A DNA stretch of 64,000 bases from Asterias rubens (taxonomy: Eukaryota; Echinodermata; Asteroidea; Forcipulatida; Asteriidae): the NCBI RefSeq assembly GCF_902459465.1, contig NC_047073.1, positions 8,743,036 through 8,807,035 of the forward strand, written 5' to 3'. Numbering within the stretch: the stretch's first letter is position 1; each line of letters opens with the position of its first letter. The notes under the pieces are model-generated. The model ran no database searches. It was not told the origin of the DNA and saw nothing but the letters and a program-made list of their open reading frames with translations. Shown here piece by piece: positions 22,001 to 27,200 of the stretch. The position numbers and the translations under genes are program-made.

Positions 22001-22091
22001 CCCAACAGATATGATAGACGCAGTGGCACGCATCGGTGATGCAATGTCGTATCTCGTAGCTAGAGTGGCAGACAGGCCCTCTGGAATGTAG
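7019..22091 (+). CDS. Dystrophin-family protein, 16 coding exons, 760 residues
   Basis: This is the C-terminal dystrophin module as a complete short protein. Order: WW domain (about residues 5-34), two EF-hand-like helical domains (about 40-250), ZZ zinc finger (about 252-302, with CNIC, CLKC and CQDC pairs), a linker, coiled coils (about 420-450 and 475-511; the second has [12 protein letters not shown], close to the dystrophin and dystrobrevin helix), then a Pro/Asn/Gln-rich tail ending PSGM. Proteins of this family link actin and syntrophin or dystrobrevin to membrane dystroglycan, the WW-EF-ZZ unit binding beta-dystroglycan. All junctions are GT-AG and the phases agree. No spectrin repeats precede it: a TAA lies in frame at 7007-7009 with no AG before the ATG. 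It could be a dystrophin short isoform or a separate dystrophin-related gene; the window cannot decide. Confidence 0.92.
7091..7335. mobile_element. GGGCCCAATTT-family MITE in intron 1
   Basis: The left end GGGCCCAATTTCATAGAGCTG and the right end CAGCTCTATGAAATTGGGTCC are inverted repeats of at least 20 bases. It sits 16 bases after the exon 1 donor. Confidence 0.7.
7337..7600. mobile_element. Second GGGCCCAATTT-family MITE, adjacent
   Basis: The ends GGGCCCAATTTCATGGCTCTG and AGAACCATGAAATTGAGCCC are inverted. The interior (CGGCGCTTACAG, GCGTATTTCACAGG) matches the copy at 46933. The two copies in this intron touch each other. Confidence 0.7.
7813..8746. mobile_element. Long-TIR DNA element carrying a nested hAT-like MITE
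   Basis: The left end (TAGACCGATCC, then GGGGTGTCTTTGTGCC and TTTGTGCACAAAGACATA) is mirrored at the right end (TATGTCTTTGTGCACAAA, then GGATCGGTCTATA). The arms extend roughly 150 bases. The dinucleotide TA flanks both ends, which fits a Tc1/mariner-like target, though the class is inference. The right arm is interrupted by the 387-bp element at 8280-8666. There is no coding capacity. Confidence 0.6.
8280..8666 (+). mobile_element. hAT-like MITE with GATATCGC-rich palindromic interior (copy 1)
   Basis: The terminal inverted repeats TAAGCTTGGGCGATATC and GATATCGCCCAAGCTTA are perfect over 17 bases. The 8-bp duplication CTAGGCAC flanks both sides (8272-8279 and 8667-8674), the size made by hAT transposases. 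Most of the interior is permutations of CGATATATCGCGATA, which can fold in many registers; only a middle block of about 170 bases is ordinary sequence. A second copy lies inverted at 31379-31767. Confidence 0.85.
8966..9027 (+). CDS. Dystrophin-like exon 2 (second half of WW)
   Basis: Acceptor TATTTCAG. It completes Asn and encodes [20 protein letters not shown]. The second WW tryptophan and the following DHP are present. Donor G|GTAAGT, phase 1. Confidence 0.9.
9061..9534. mobile_element. TTAA-flanked MITE, family P2 (AGCCATTGGACACTTTCGG)
   Basis: TTAA lies on both sides (9057-9060 and 9535-9538). The left terminus AGCCATTTGACACTTTCGG is mirrored by CCGAAAGTGTGTAATGGCT. The left end is tandemly duplicated with a period of about 105 bases (second copy from about 9166). 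The sister copy at 17326-17692 lacks the duplication. TTAA targets are typical of piggyBac transposases. Confidence 0.75.
9539..9835. mobile_element. Probable diverged TTAA element next to the P2 MITE
   Basis: The sequence starts AGGCACATTGACAATTTGGTA directly at the TTAA and continues with motifs of the P1 family (AAGACCAGT, CTCAATTGGTCATCG). TTAA recurs at 9836-9839, but the right terminus does not mirror the left, so the right boundary is uncertain. Confidence 0.35.
10019..10093 (+). CDS. Dystrophin-like exon 3 (first EF-hand-like domain, start)
   Basis: Acceptor GTGTAG. It encodes [20 protein letters not shown] and KVIN, matching the SAYRTAMKLRRLQK helix of dystrophin. Donor C|GTAAGT, phase 1. 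Confidence 0.88.
10144..10350 (+). repeat. SINE-B fragment
   Basis: It carries the SINE-B body motif TGTGTCCTTAAGCAAG, a TTCGTCTGTCAGATGGGACTTAAAGC-type segment and an AAGAGAAGAGGTTTGCAGG segment shared with the copy at 10388. The tRNA-like head is missing. Confidence 0.55.
10388..10775 (+). repeat. SINE-B copy ending at the exon 4 splice acceptor
   Basis: The B-box-like GTGGGTTCGAGTCCCAG is followed by GTGTCCTTAAGCAAGGCACT, GATGGGGCGTAAAGC, CACGTAAAAGAATCC, then the 3' signature CACTGAGTGACGGATATG and ATAAGAAGCCACTATTATTG. The SINE tail stops about 25 bases before the acceptor at 10800. The same tail occurs before exon 15 and before ERMP1 exon 3. Confidence 0.75.
10801..11008 (+). CDS. Dystrophin-like exon 4 (EF-hand-like domain 1)
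   Basis: Acceptor CTCTTTGCAG. It encodes the segment from [18 protein letters not shown] to [12 protein letters not shown]. The dystrophin counterpart has MCLNWLLNVYD at the same place. Donor AT|GTGAGT, phase 2. Confidence 0.9.
11049..11474. mobile_element. GGGCCC-family MITE interrupted by a SINE-A
   Basis: The left end GGGCATAATTTAATAGAGCTG and the right end GCAGCTCTGTCGATATGGGCC are inverted and degenerate. The SINE-A at 11124-11335 has inserted between the halves, so the MITE is the older of the two. Confidence 0.55.
11124..11335 (+). repeat. SINE-A copy (tRNA-derived, full length)
   Basis: A good Pol III A box (GGTAGTCTAGTTGG) and a perfect B box (GGTTCGAATCC) stand at the right spacing. 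They are followed by a tRNA-unrelated body with TTTGTTCACAGGACTCGG, GTACTGAGTATACAGTGCT and a tail ending CTTTATCCCCGATGCAAATT. The tRNA-like part is too diverged in its arms to be a functional tRNA gene. Confidence 0.85.
11508..11800 (+). repeat. GGACCCAACTT MITE followed by a SINE-B fragment
   Basis: The segment from 11508 (GGACCCAACTTCATAAAGCTG) to about 11665 (GTTTTTGTGCTGGGCCC) is a GGGCCC-family MITE. It is followed by SINE-B sequence (CTGGTGTTTCTGATCAGCAG, then GTGTGGATTTAAGTC and TTCTGATGGGACA). The SINE head GTTGTGGCCAAACTG lies left of the MITE at 11473, so the MITE appears to have split the SINE. Confidence 0.55.
11964..12049 (+). CDS. Dystrophin-like exon 5 (second EF-hand-like domain, start)
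   Basis: Acceptor TTGGACAG. It encodes [20 protein letters not shown] and AQLSEKYQ. The GRTG turn and the KVLS strand match GRTGRIRVLS of dystrophin. Donor T|GTAAGT, phase 1. Confidence 0.9.
12072..12411. mobile_element. Degenerate P1 MITE in intron 5
   Basis: It starts GCACTGGACAAATACTCAAA and contains the family motifs ATTGTGAGAAACGGCTCCCTC and GAGCCCAAATTTTCACAGG. It ends GGGCCTTTAAGG. A second partial copy with TTGAGCTAGAATTTTCACAG follows at about 12640-12750. Confidence 0.5.
12825..12904 (+). CDS. Dystrophin-like exon 6
   Basis: Acceptor TTTTCAAG. It encodes the segment from [16 protein letters not shown] to FLRDMIR in the second EF-hand-like domain. Donor AGA|GTAAGT, phase 0. Confidence 0.88.
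13521..13595 (+). CDS. Dystrophin-like exon 7
   Basis: Acceptor AATCTTTAG. It encodes [19 protein letters not shown] and NSCFAT, matching dystrophin IPRQLGEVASFGG and VRSCF. Donor ACG|GTAAGA, phase 0. Confidence 0.88.
13637..14760. mobile_element. GGGCCC-family MITE with a TTAA (P1) MITE inserted in it
   Basis: The outer element starts GGGCCCCAATTTTATGGCTCTG. Its other half resumes after 14597 with GCACAGAATTCACTGCTTCC. The inner P1 element occupies 13800-14593 with TTAA at 13796-13799 and 14594-14597, and its ends (AGACACTGGACACTATTGG and GTGTCCACTGCCT) are inverted. The inner element also carries an extra AT-rich segment (about 14112-14500) that other copies lack, so three layers are present. 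Confidence 0.65.
14722..15232 (+). repeat. Left arm of a 0.5-kb inverted duplication (contains exon 8)
   Basis: This arm holds the intron end, exon 8, its donor and a SINE-B fragment. The same series occurs in reverse complement at 16473-17006. Compared with the other arm, this one lacks about 18 bases of the SINE head (between GTTGCGTG and AGCACTGG). Confidence 0.85.
14893..15001 (+). CDS. Dystrophin-like exon 8
   Basis: Acceptor CTCCTTGCAG. It encodes [20 protein letters not shown], then [16 protein letters not shown]. It corresponds to [20 protein letters not shown] of dystrophin, just before the ZZ finger. Donor TCAG|GTAAGT, phase 1. An inverted, nearly identical copy lies at 16718-16826. 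Confidence 0.92.
15518..15684 (+). CDS. Dystrophin-like exon 9 (ZZ zinc finger)
   Basis: Acceptor TTTTCCAG. It encodes [19 protein letters not shown], then [16 protein letters not shown] and [14 protein letters not shown]. Cys pairs lie at about residues 257/260, 272/275 and 281/284, with His at the end. Vertebrate dystrophin has lost the middle pair (RSLKH); this protein keeps it. Donor GCA|GTAAGA, phase 0. Confidence 0.95.
15930..16060 (+). CDS. Dystrophin-like exon 10
   Basis: Acceptor TTTTGTCAG. It encodes [18 protein letters not shown], then a basic stretch and [16 protein letters not shown]. It matches GEDVRDFAKVLKNKF and GYLPVQ of dystrophin. Donor TG|GTTAGT, a weaker donor than its neighbours, phase 2. 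Confidence 0.9.
16215..16435 (+). pseudogene. LINE reverse-transcriptase fragment
   Basis: In one frame the segment reads [20 protein letters not shown] then VTSGV. In the next frame it reads [19 protein letters not shown], followed by a stop. Together these are the W-x-x-SFLSGR to QGS-x-x-GP-x-LF-x-x-F block of non-LTR reverse transcriptases. A short deletion at the junction breaks the frame. It sits in intron 10, next to the inverted exon duplication. Confidence 0.7.
16473..17006 (-). pseudogene. Inverted duplicate of exon 8 and its flanks
   Basis: Read on the minus strand this arm gives intron end, CTCCTTGCAG acceptor, an open exon ([20 protein letters not shown], then [15 protein letters not shown]), a GTAAGT donor and a more complete SINE-B. 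Differences from exon 8 are few: Pro to Thr and Ser to Thr at residue level, and one G lost at the donor. It lies in intron 10 antisense to the gene, so it cannot be spliced into the sense mRNA. Confidence 0.9.
17121..17830 (+). repeat. SINE-B copy split by a TTAA MITE
   Basis: The head is a class II tRNA-like sequence (GTTGTGGCCGAGAGGCTAAG, an extra arm CTCTGGTGTTTCTGAACCGCAG, and B box GGGTTTGAGTCCC). The body runs to TTGTGTCC at 17321 and resumes at 17697 with GCAAGATAATTTAAC and TTTTGGATGGGACATTAAGC. The split falls within TGTGTCCTTAAGCAAG, an intact motif in the copy at 10441. Confidence 0.8.
17326..17692. mobile_element. TTAA-flanked P2 MITE inserted in SINE-B
   Basis: The ends AGCCATTGGACACTTTCGG and CCGAAAGTGTCGAATGGCT are inverted. 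TTAA lies at 17322-17325 and 17693-17696. Removing the element and one TTAA restores the uninterrupted SINE-B sequence seen elsewhere, so this insertion has a visible empty-site counterpart. It is 367 bp long and non-coding. Confidence 0.88.
17937..17993 (+). CDS. Dystrophin-like exon 11
   Basis: Acceptor TTCTGTCAG. It encodes [18 protein letters not shown]. It is the short exon before the linker, with donor AA|GTAAGT, phase 2. Confidence 0.85.
18138..18338 (+). CDS. Dystrophin-like exon 12 (linker, start of coiled coil)
   Basis: Acceptor GATCGCAG. It encodes [18 protein letters not shown], a Ser/Pro-rich linker, then [16 protein letters not shown]. The last part is the first coiled coil. 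Donor GA|GTAAGT, phase 2. Confidence 0.9.
18376..18575 (+). repeat. SINE-A copy
   Basis: A box GGTGGTCTAGTTGG and B box GGTTTGAATCC are followed by the standard body (TTTTTCACAGAGC) and tail (ATTCTTTATCCCCGATGCAA). Confidence 0.85.
18805..19030 (+). CDS. Dystrophin-like exon 13 (coiled coil)
   Basis: Acceptor CTATTGCAG. It encodes [16 protein letters not shown], an acidic linker, then [17 protein letters not shown] and [13 protein letters not shown]. The second helix mirrors MQILEDHNKQLESQL of dystrophin, the dystrobrevin-binding helix. Donor CAG|GTACGG, phase 0. Confidence 0.92.
19520..20084 (+). CDS. Dystrophin-like exon 14 (Pro/Asn/Gln-rich tail, PY motifs)
   Basis: Acceptor GTCATTTCAG. 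This is the largest exon here (188 residues). It encodes a low-complexity region with repeated NQS/DQS units (NQSGAS, DQSVTP, NQSAMTP, DQSTVM), which at DNA level give CCAATCA repeats. PY-type motifs are PPPY (about 531-534), LPYY (551-554) and LPPY (634-637). The end returns to helical sequence ([20 protein letters not shown]). Donor G|GTAAAC, phase 1. Confidence 0.9.
20290..20404 (+). repeat. SINE-B 3' tail with (ATT)n running into the exon 15 acceptor
   Basis: The tail signature GTCACTGAGTGACGGATATG and ATAAGAAGCCACTATTG is followed by ATT repeats and then CTACAG. The splice acceptor is thus built on the SINE tail microsatellite. The stretch 20127-20285 before it resembles the interior of the GGGCCC MITE. 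Confidence 0.75.
20405..20485 (+). CDS. Dystrophin-like exon 15
   Basis: Acceptor ATTCTACAG. It encodes [18 protein letters not shown] and FMRTRRSH. It contains a PPSY motif (about 710-713). Donor G|GTAAGT, phase 1. Confidence 0.85.
21191..21827 (-). mobile_element. P1 MITE carrying a nested element, in intron 15
   Basis: TTAA lies at 21187-21190 and 21828-21831, with ends AGGCAGTGGACACTATTGG and GTGTCCACTGTCT. The family hairpin (GATTTCGAGACCTCAAGTTT with its mirror) lies at about 21352-21391. A nested segment (about 21440-21725) with GGTTTAACTCATGGTTCAACC and AGTTTAACTCTAGTTCAATC interrupts it. The same composite occurs inverted at 27735-28210. Confidence 0.75.
21836..21970. mobile_element. 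Short palindromic MITE abutting the exon 16 acceptor
   Basis: It contains GCCTGGTTCTTGATAATTTAC with a mirrored TAAAATTATCAAGTCCAGGC and ends CTCTTCACCACACATTGATTCC. The same ends occur at 51548-51690 in the other orientation. The right end lies about 16 bases before the exon 16 acceptor at 21987. Confidence 0.65.
21988..22091 (+). CDS. Dystrophin-like exon 16 (stop)
   Basis: Acceptor CTATTGCAG. It encodes [19 protein letters not shown], then [14 protein letters not shown] and TAG at 22089-22091. The exon is in frame with all preceding ones. Confidence 0.9.
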
Positions 22092-23290
22092 ATTACCATG
22101 GTTGCTGGCAAACTCTGCTGTTGATATTTGAACTTTGCAAACTGTGTTCATGGACAAACCTTGTCTTTAACATTCAAGATTTATCCCCACAAAATGAGGC
22201 TGAAAGAGTTTGAGGTTGCAGCTGTCATTAATTAAATTGCCAAAGTTTTTTATGCCAGTATTTTTATACGTTTTACCTTGAGTCGTCATCATTTTCATGT
22301 CTTTTATCTTTCTTTGTAAAAGGAGCATGCTGTTATTGGGGTTTTGAGAAACACTTTTTCTTATTTTTAATAACCCTGATCAAATTTCTTAATCAGAAGT
22401 CACTATTGTCTCCTTTTTGTGTAAGTTGTAGCTGATAATGAATAAGATATTCTTGTGTGACCAAAAAATATTTTAAATTTAGCTTTGTTTCCATACTCTG
22501 CTCTACGTAACTGCTCTCTATTTTTTTTAATTGGCTGAATTTGTAACATTTTGTACTAGGTAATATATTTTTATACTCTAACACCATTTATGTCAAACAC
22601 CATAGTATTTTGTATTCACTGATGATTTGCAGAATGGTTTGGATATAAAAGATGGGTGTTATTATTTTTACATAAACATGAATTGTGTGTGCTTTGCAAT
22701 CCCGCATAAAAATGGGTGATAACAAAATAAGTATTCAGTATTTAAAAAAATGCTTCGCAACTTCTGTCCATAAAAGCCATAGCAGAATTATTGAATATGT
22801 TAAAATAAATTAATCTTGGCCAAGTATTTTCTCAAATGTATTATTGTATTTTTTGTTATTTTTGTCTGTTGTACAGAAAGTTTCTTTGATGGATATTAGA
22901 CATTGTCATATGTGCTACCTTTTAGTCATGTTCCCTGATTATAGAGCAGCATAAATGTTGATGTGTAAATAAACCAAAAAGTTTGCCAGACTTATTCTTC
23001 TTGAATTGTTTTGGGGAGTAAACACAAGAAAACACCTGAACAAAGTCCCCCTGCGCGTTTTTTCTGTATAAAAAAATTGACCGTCGTAGTGCTTTTTCCA
23101 ATTGGGAATATATTTTGTTTTCTAAATCCATGCAAAAATAGGGAATCCTTGAAAATAAATTCAGGCAAATTTAGGGGAGGTCAATTCTATACCGTTCTAA
23201 AGAAAAAACTTCAGTTTGTTTTCAATAACTGCATTTTTTTCAATCACAGACTTTTGTTTTTGTTATGGAGCAAAACGAATAAACTGCTTT
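22092..23290 (+). other. Probable 3' UTR of the dystrophin-like gene
   Basis: AT-rich, with no open frame that is convincing. AATAAA hexamers at 22804-22809, 22968-22973 and 23278-23283 are candidate polyadenylation signals. Which is used cannot be decided from sequence. Confidence 0.45.
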
Positions 23291-23661
23291 AAAGACACCT
23301 GCGGCTCACTTGGTCCACTATGCCAGCATCATTGATCTCCAGTATACGATCTCCAGTGTACTCCTGGAGATCTATGGCCATCAGCACCCCAATGCACTAT
23401 GATTGGTCAGATATTTACTTTTTTGCTCATACAAGGGTCGTCGGGTTTAAGGTCGACGATAGAAATCAACACGATCAGCTGGGCTGTCTGTCACGTGTTT
23501 ACGGCATGTAAAGATCGATCAGACTAGATTGGAGATTTGCGTGTGTTTTTATATGTGCTGAACCTTTGTGTGTCACATGATGCAGCAAGCATGCAGGTTA
23601 CGTTTGCATATATATGCAGAGCATGCACAATAGCATATAAACAGTGCGTCATACGAAAAAG
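23291..23661 (+). promoter_or_regulatory. ERMP1 5' flank / candidate promoter
   Basis: Only about 370 bases separate the last poly-A candidate from the ERMP1 ATG. Visible motifs are an inverted CCAAT (ATTGG, 23402-23406), an E-box CACGTG (23492-23497) and a palindromic GATCTCCAGTGTACTCCTGG block near 23346-23373. A TATAAA at 23636-23641 is too close to the ATG to be a plausible TATA box. Promoter role is inferred from position. Confidence 0.35.
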
Positions 23662-24253
23662 ATGGGCAAAGAAGAAGGGAGAGACGTAAGGCAGCGCAAT
23701 TTGGGGGGTGAAAACCTCCTAAATGCAACCCAAAAAGGCTTCCAAAATGGCTCAAAGGATAGAAAGATCCCCTCTCGTTACATTTCGGAGAGGATTTTTG
23801 TGTACATTTTGCTGTACATGGGAGTACTTCTGCTCATTGCCATGTGGAGTTACCACCGGCTTCCGCTACCGAAGACCGTGGCTGAGCACGGAGGCTCGGG
23901 GGAGTTTTTGGAGGAGCGGGCCCGGGCTCACGTCGCTGCCATCACCAGCCTCGGACCCCGGCCTTCGGGGTCGCGAGCTAACGAAGTTCACTGCGTGGAA
24001 TACCTCCTGAAATCACTGGAAAAGATCAAGAAAATGGCCGTGCCTGGTGTCCATGAAATTGAAGTTGATATATCCTACCCGGAAGGCTCATTTACGATGG
24101 ATATTTGGGGAGGTTTCACGCCATATTACAAGAAAATCACAAATATTGTGGCTCGATTGAGTCCGGGGAAAGATGTGGTAAGACAAGGCGAGAATGCCCA
24201 CGAGCACAGCCTGCTGGTCAACGGACATTTTGACACCGTGGAAGGAAGCCCTG
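23662..24253 (+). CDS. ERMP1: ERMP1 exon 1
   Basis: The ATG at 23662 is the first in frame. The exon encodes the N-terminus, the membrane segment [18 protein letters not shown], the [15 protein letters not shown] segment and [13 protein letters not shown] with the first zinc ligand. Donor G|GTAAGA, phase 1. Confidence 0.95.
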
Positions 24254-27200
24254 GTAAGAATAAACCGTTTATTATAATATTCCTTTAACTTTATATGCTA
24301 TTTTATTAAACAGTTATTTATCTTCTCCATTGTTTTGATTGTTTGTAAGAAAGTTTTTTTTTATGTACAATTTTGTAAAATAAAATTCTTCTTGTTCTTC
24401 TCCAAAAGTCCAAGCCCAAGGACCAAACACCTGTCATAAATCTTATAATATAAGTTAGATGATTGATATTTAACTGTACACTAATAGTACTGCCTGACTG
24501 AAACGTCTTTGTTAACTAAAACTGTGCACTGCTTGTAAGTTACAGACGTCTGTTTATTTTTAATTTGTAAGGATGATAAAAAATCCTCGGGTGACAATCG
24601 TAACCATCCATCCTCCTGTCGAGGATGAAGGGAGGATCATAGATGGAGGATTACAATTATCGCAACAAAGTGACGCGCCAACGAGATCCCAAATTTGTTT
24701 TTTTACTTTTGTTATAAGCCCAACTGGAGGTTTCAAAAAATGTTTTACTTTTGTTGGGATGAGCTTGGCGCACATTTTTGTGTTTACAAGGAATGTACTA
24801 TTCGTTTCTTGAGGGTCTTTTGGCCCAAACTTTGATAACTGGTAACTCCAAAACCGAAAGCGTCACCAAACTAAAATTTTTGATTTATTCGTTTGGTATG
24901 ATGGTGTATCACTCTAATTTTTTAGAAGAACATCTGCGAACCCATGAATCACCACTTGGTACATTCTTACAGGCAGGGACTCTTAATAATAGGTTTTCCT
25001 TAGGGGAAAACTCAAGGTGTACCCATACAATTTCAGTCCACGCCAAAAACCCAAAATGGAAACTTTTCCGGGAAATGTAACTATTTTGTGAGTTTGTGCG
25101 GACTGATGCATAAAATGGAGTGGTTGAATAAAAGGAAGAGACTACCTTTGAAAAAAATCATGGTTTATTAAAAACAGTCAATTTAGTTGCCACAGACAAA
25201 ATTACATTGAATTAAAAAAAAATTACAGCTAAAACAGTATAATTACAGAATTAAACTGGGTTTGACATTAAAATAAAAAATGTAAAAAAAAAACCTGCCA
25301 CTGACAGAGACTCGGGTGAAGATGTTCTGCACTTCTCTGATAATATAGCAAAGCTACATGAACAGTACATTGTACATATTTCTTGATGCATCTCGAGGCT
25401 GATCGTTAAACAGAAAAGGAAAAGATTGCCCTATTATTCTTATTGTTTTTTGGAAAAACATTCAAACATTGCGGCCGAAGGCTGAATTGAGTTTATAGGC
25501 CCTATGAAGGGATCTCCAAAAATAGAATGTAAAAATTTACAACAACAAAAACATTAAGAAATATACATTTATACCTGACAGTAGGGAGGGAGGTAGTGAG
25601 ACGTAACTGTGCATATAATTTTCCTTTTTATAGATTTGTATGTAACTGAGCTCTGTAATTAAACAAAGGCTATTGACTCCCTCCCCCCCCCTTTTCCGGC
25701 CTCTATGAACGAAGGCCATTCCTTGTTGAAAACAACATTGTCCTTTCAAGCAGGAATTAAGTTCTGTTCCTTGGGTTGTTATAAACACATCAGTCCATAG
25801 TTGCATCCTTTGGGGCCTTGCAGGCAACCAGCTTCAGGCAATCTCAAAGAATTCATATTAAGTATAATCACATTTCAGTTTTCTCTTTATTACCTCTGTC
25901 TGTGCAAGGAGGAAGGAATAGACTGTGTCACTGTCAGGTATATAAAGCATGGAGGAAGAAGGTAGTCTCTTTCTTTCCCTTTTAACATGTTTAACGACTT
26001 GGCCATGTAACTGCCATAGTCACAAGGTCTAGGATTGGACTATTATTGTACACTGTAGATCTATGCATTTTTTTGAGGACAATGAGTTAAGCCCGGTTCA
26101 TACTTCCTGCGAATGCGAATGCGATACAAATGTTGACGTCACAAATTCGCAACGAATAATTCGCAGCAGTTCAACTTTGCTCAACTCACCTGCGAATATC
26201 GCTGCGAAAGGAGGGTTGTGACGTCAAATTTACGTCAAATTTGCTTCGCATTCGCAGGAAGTATTAACCGGGCTTTACAGAGAATAAAATATTGTCTGTA
26301 TGCTGTGTTGTACATAGGTTATTGCAAGTACTGATGCATGCAGTGCATGCAGTTGATTGCATCCAAGTTGCCAGATTGAAATGCCCAATGTGACATGGCC
26401 TAGCGGCCTTTATCCTACATGTACTTGATTCTAAAATTTAAAGGGATAGGTGGGTCACTTTTGGGGGAAGAAAAGAGTAGATTTTTAGTGCCTGTTTCAT
26501 TAAACTCACCAACAAAGGATCGATAATTTCTACCTCCATTATCCAACAACAGGCCTGGAATTTAATCTTTGAGAGGGCAAGGCCATTTTCATTTTGGAAA
26601 AGGCACCATTGCAAAATCTTTAAGTTTATAGGCCACGCTTTTGAAGGGGGCACCAAGGTCAAGACCAGGGCTACATGGCCTCCGTGGCCCCCGTGAAATT
26701 CCAGGCCTGCAACAATCCAGCAAAGATTCCATCCAATTAATTAGATGATTTGGAGTTGAACAAACAATAAAAATGACTAGAACAGAGTACATAGTGTATG
26801 AACCAATGGCCTGCACATGAAATATTTACAAGCGACACAACATTTTAGACTTTTAGTACAACTGTTTTAAATTTTCTCCACAAATTCACTAATATTTCAC
26901 AACAGAAAGGTTCACTAAAACATTTATTTATAAACTAGGACTAGGCCATACTGGGGAATGTATTCCCCCCCCCCTATAAACCAAGGTTCAGGTCTGCCAA
27001 AACATAAATAACACTAAAAACTACAGTACATGATGTATACAAAGACATCCAATCAAAACATTCGAGTCGAAAACAATTATATTGAAATATATATCAGGTT
27101 GTACTTTGCTCATGGTACAACCATACAGACAGGGGATACAGCCAAGCCCTGGGGGACAACCAACCCTTGGGAAATGTCTCAACCACTGGCTGCACCTGCT

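Noticed and set aside
23636..23641. TATA box for ERMP1
   Set aside because: TATAAA is only 21 bases before the ATG, too near for a usable transcription start and 5' UTR.
24254..24288. Continuation of ERMP1 exon 1 past 24253
   Set aside because: The extra codons ([10 protein letters not shown]) lie after a consensus donor, and the homologous GASDD sequence resumes at 34685.
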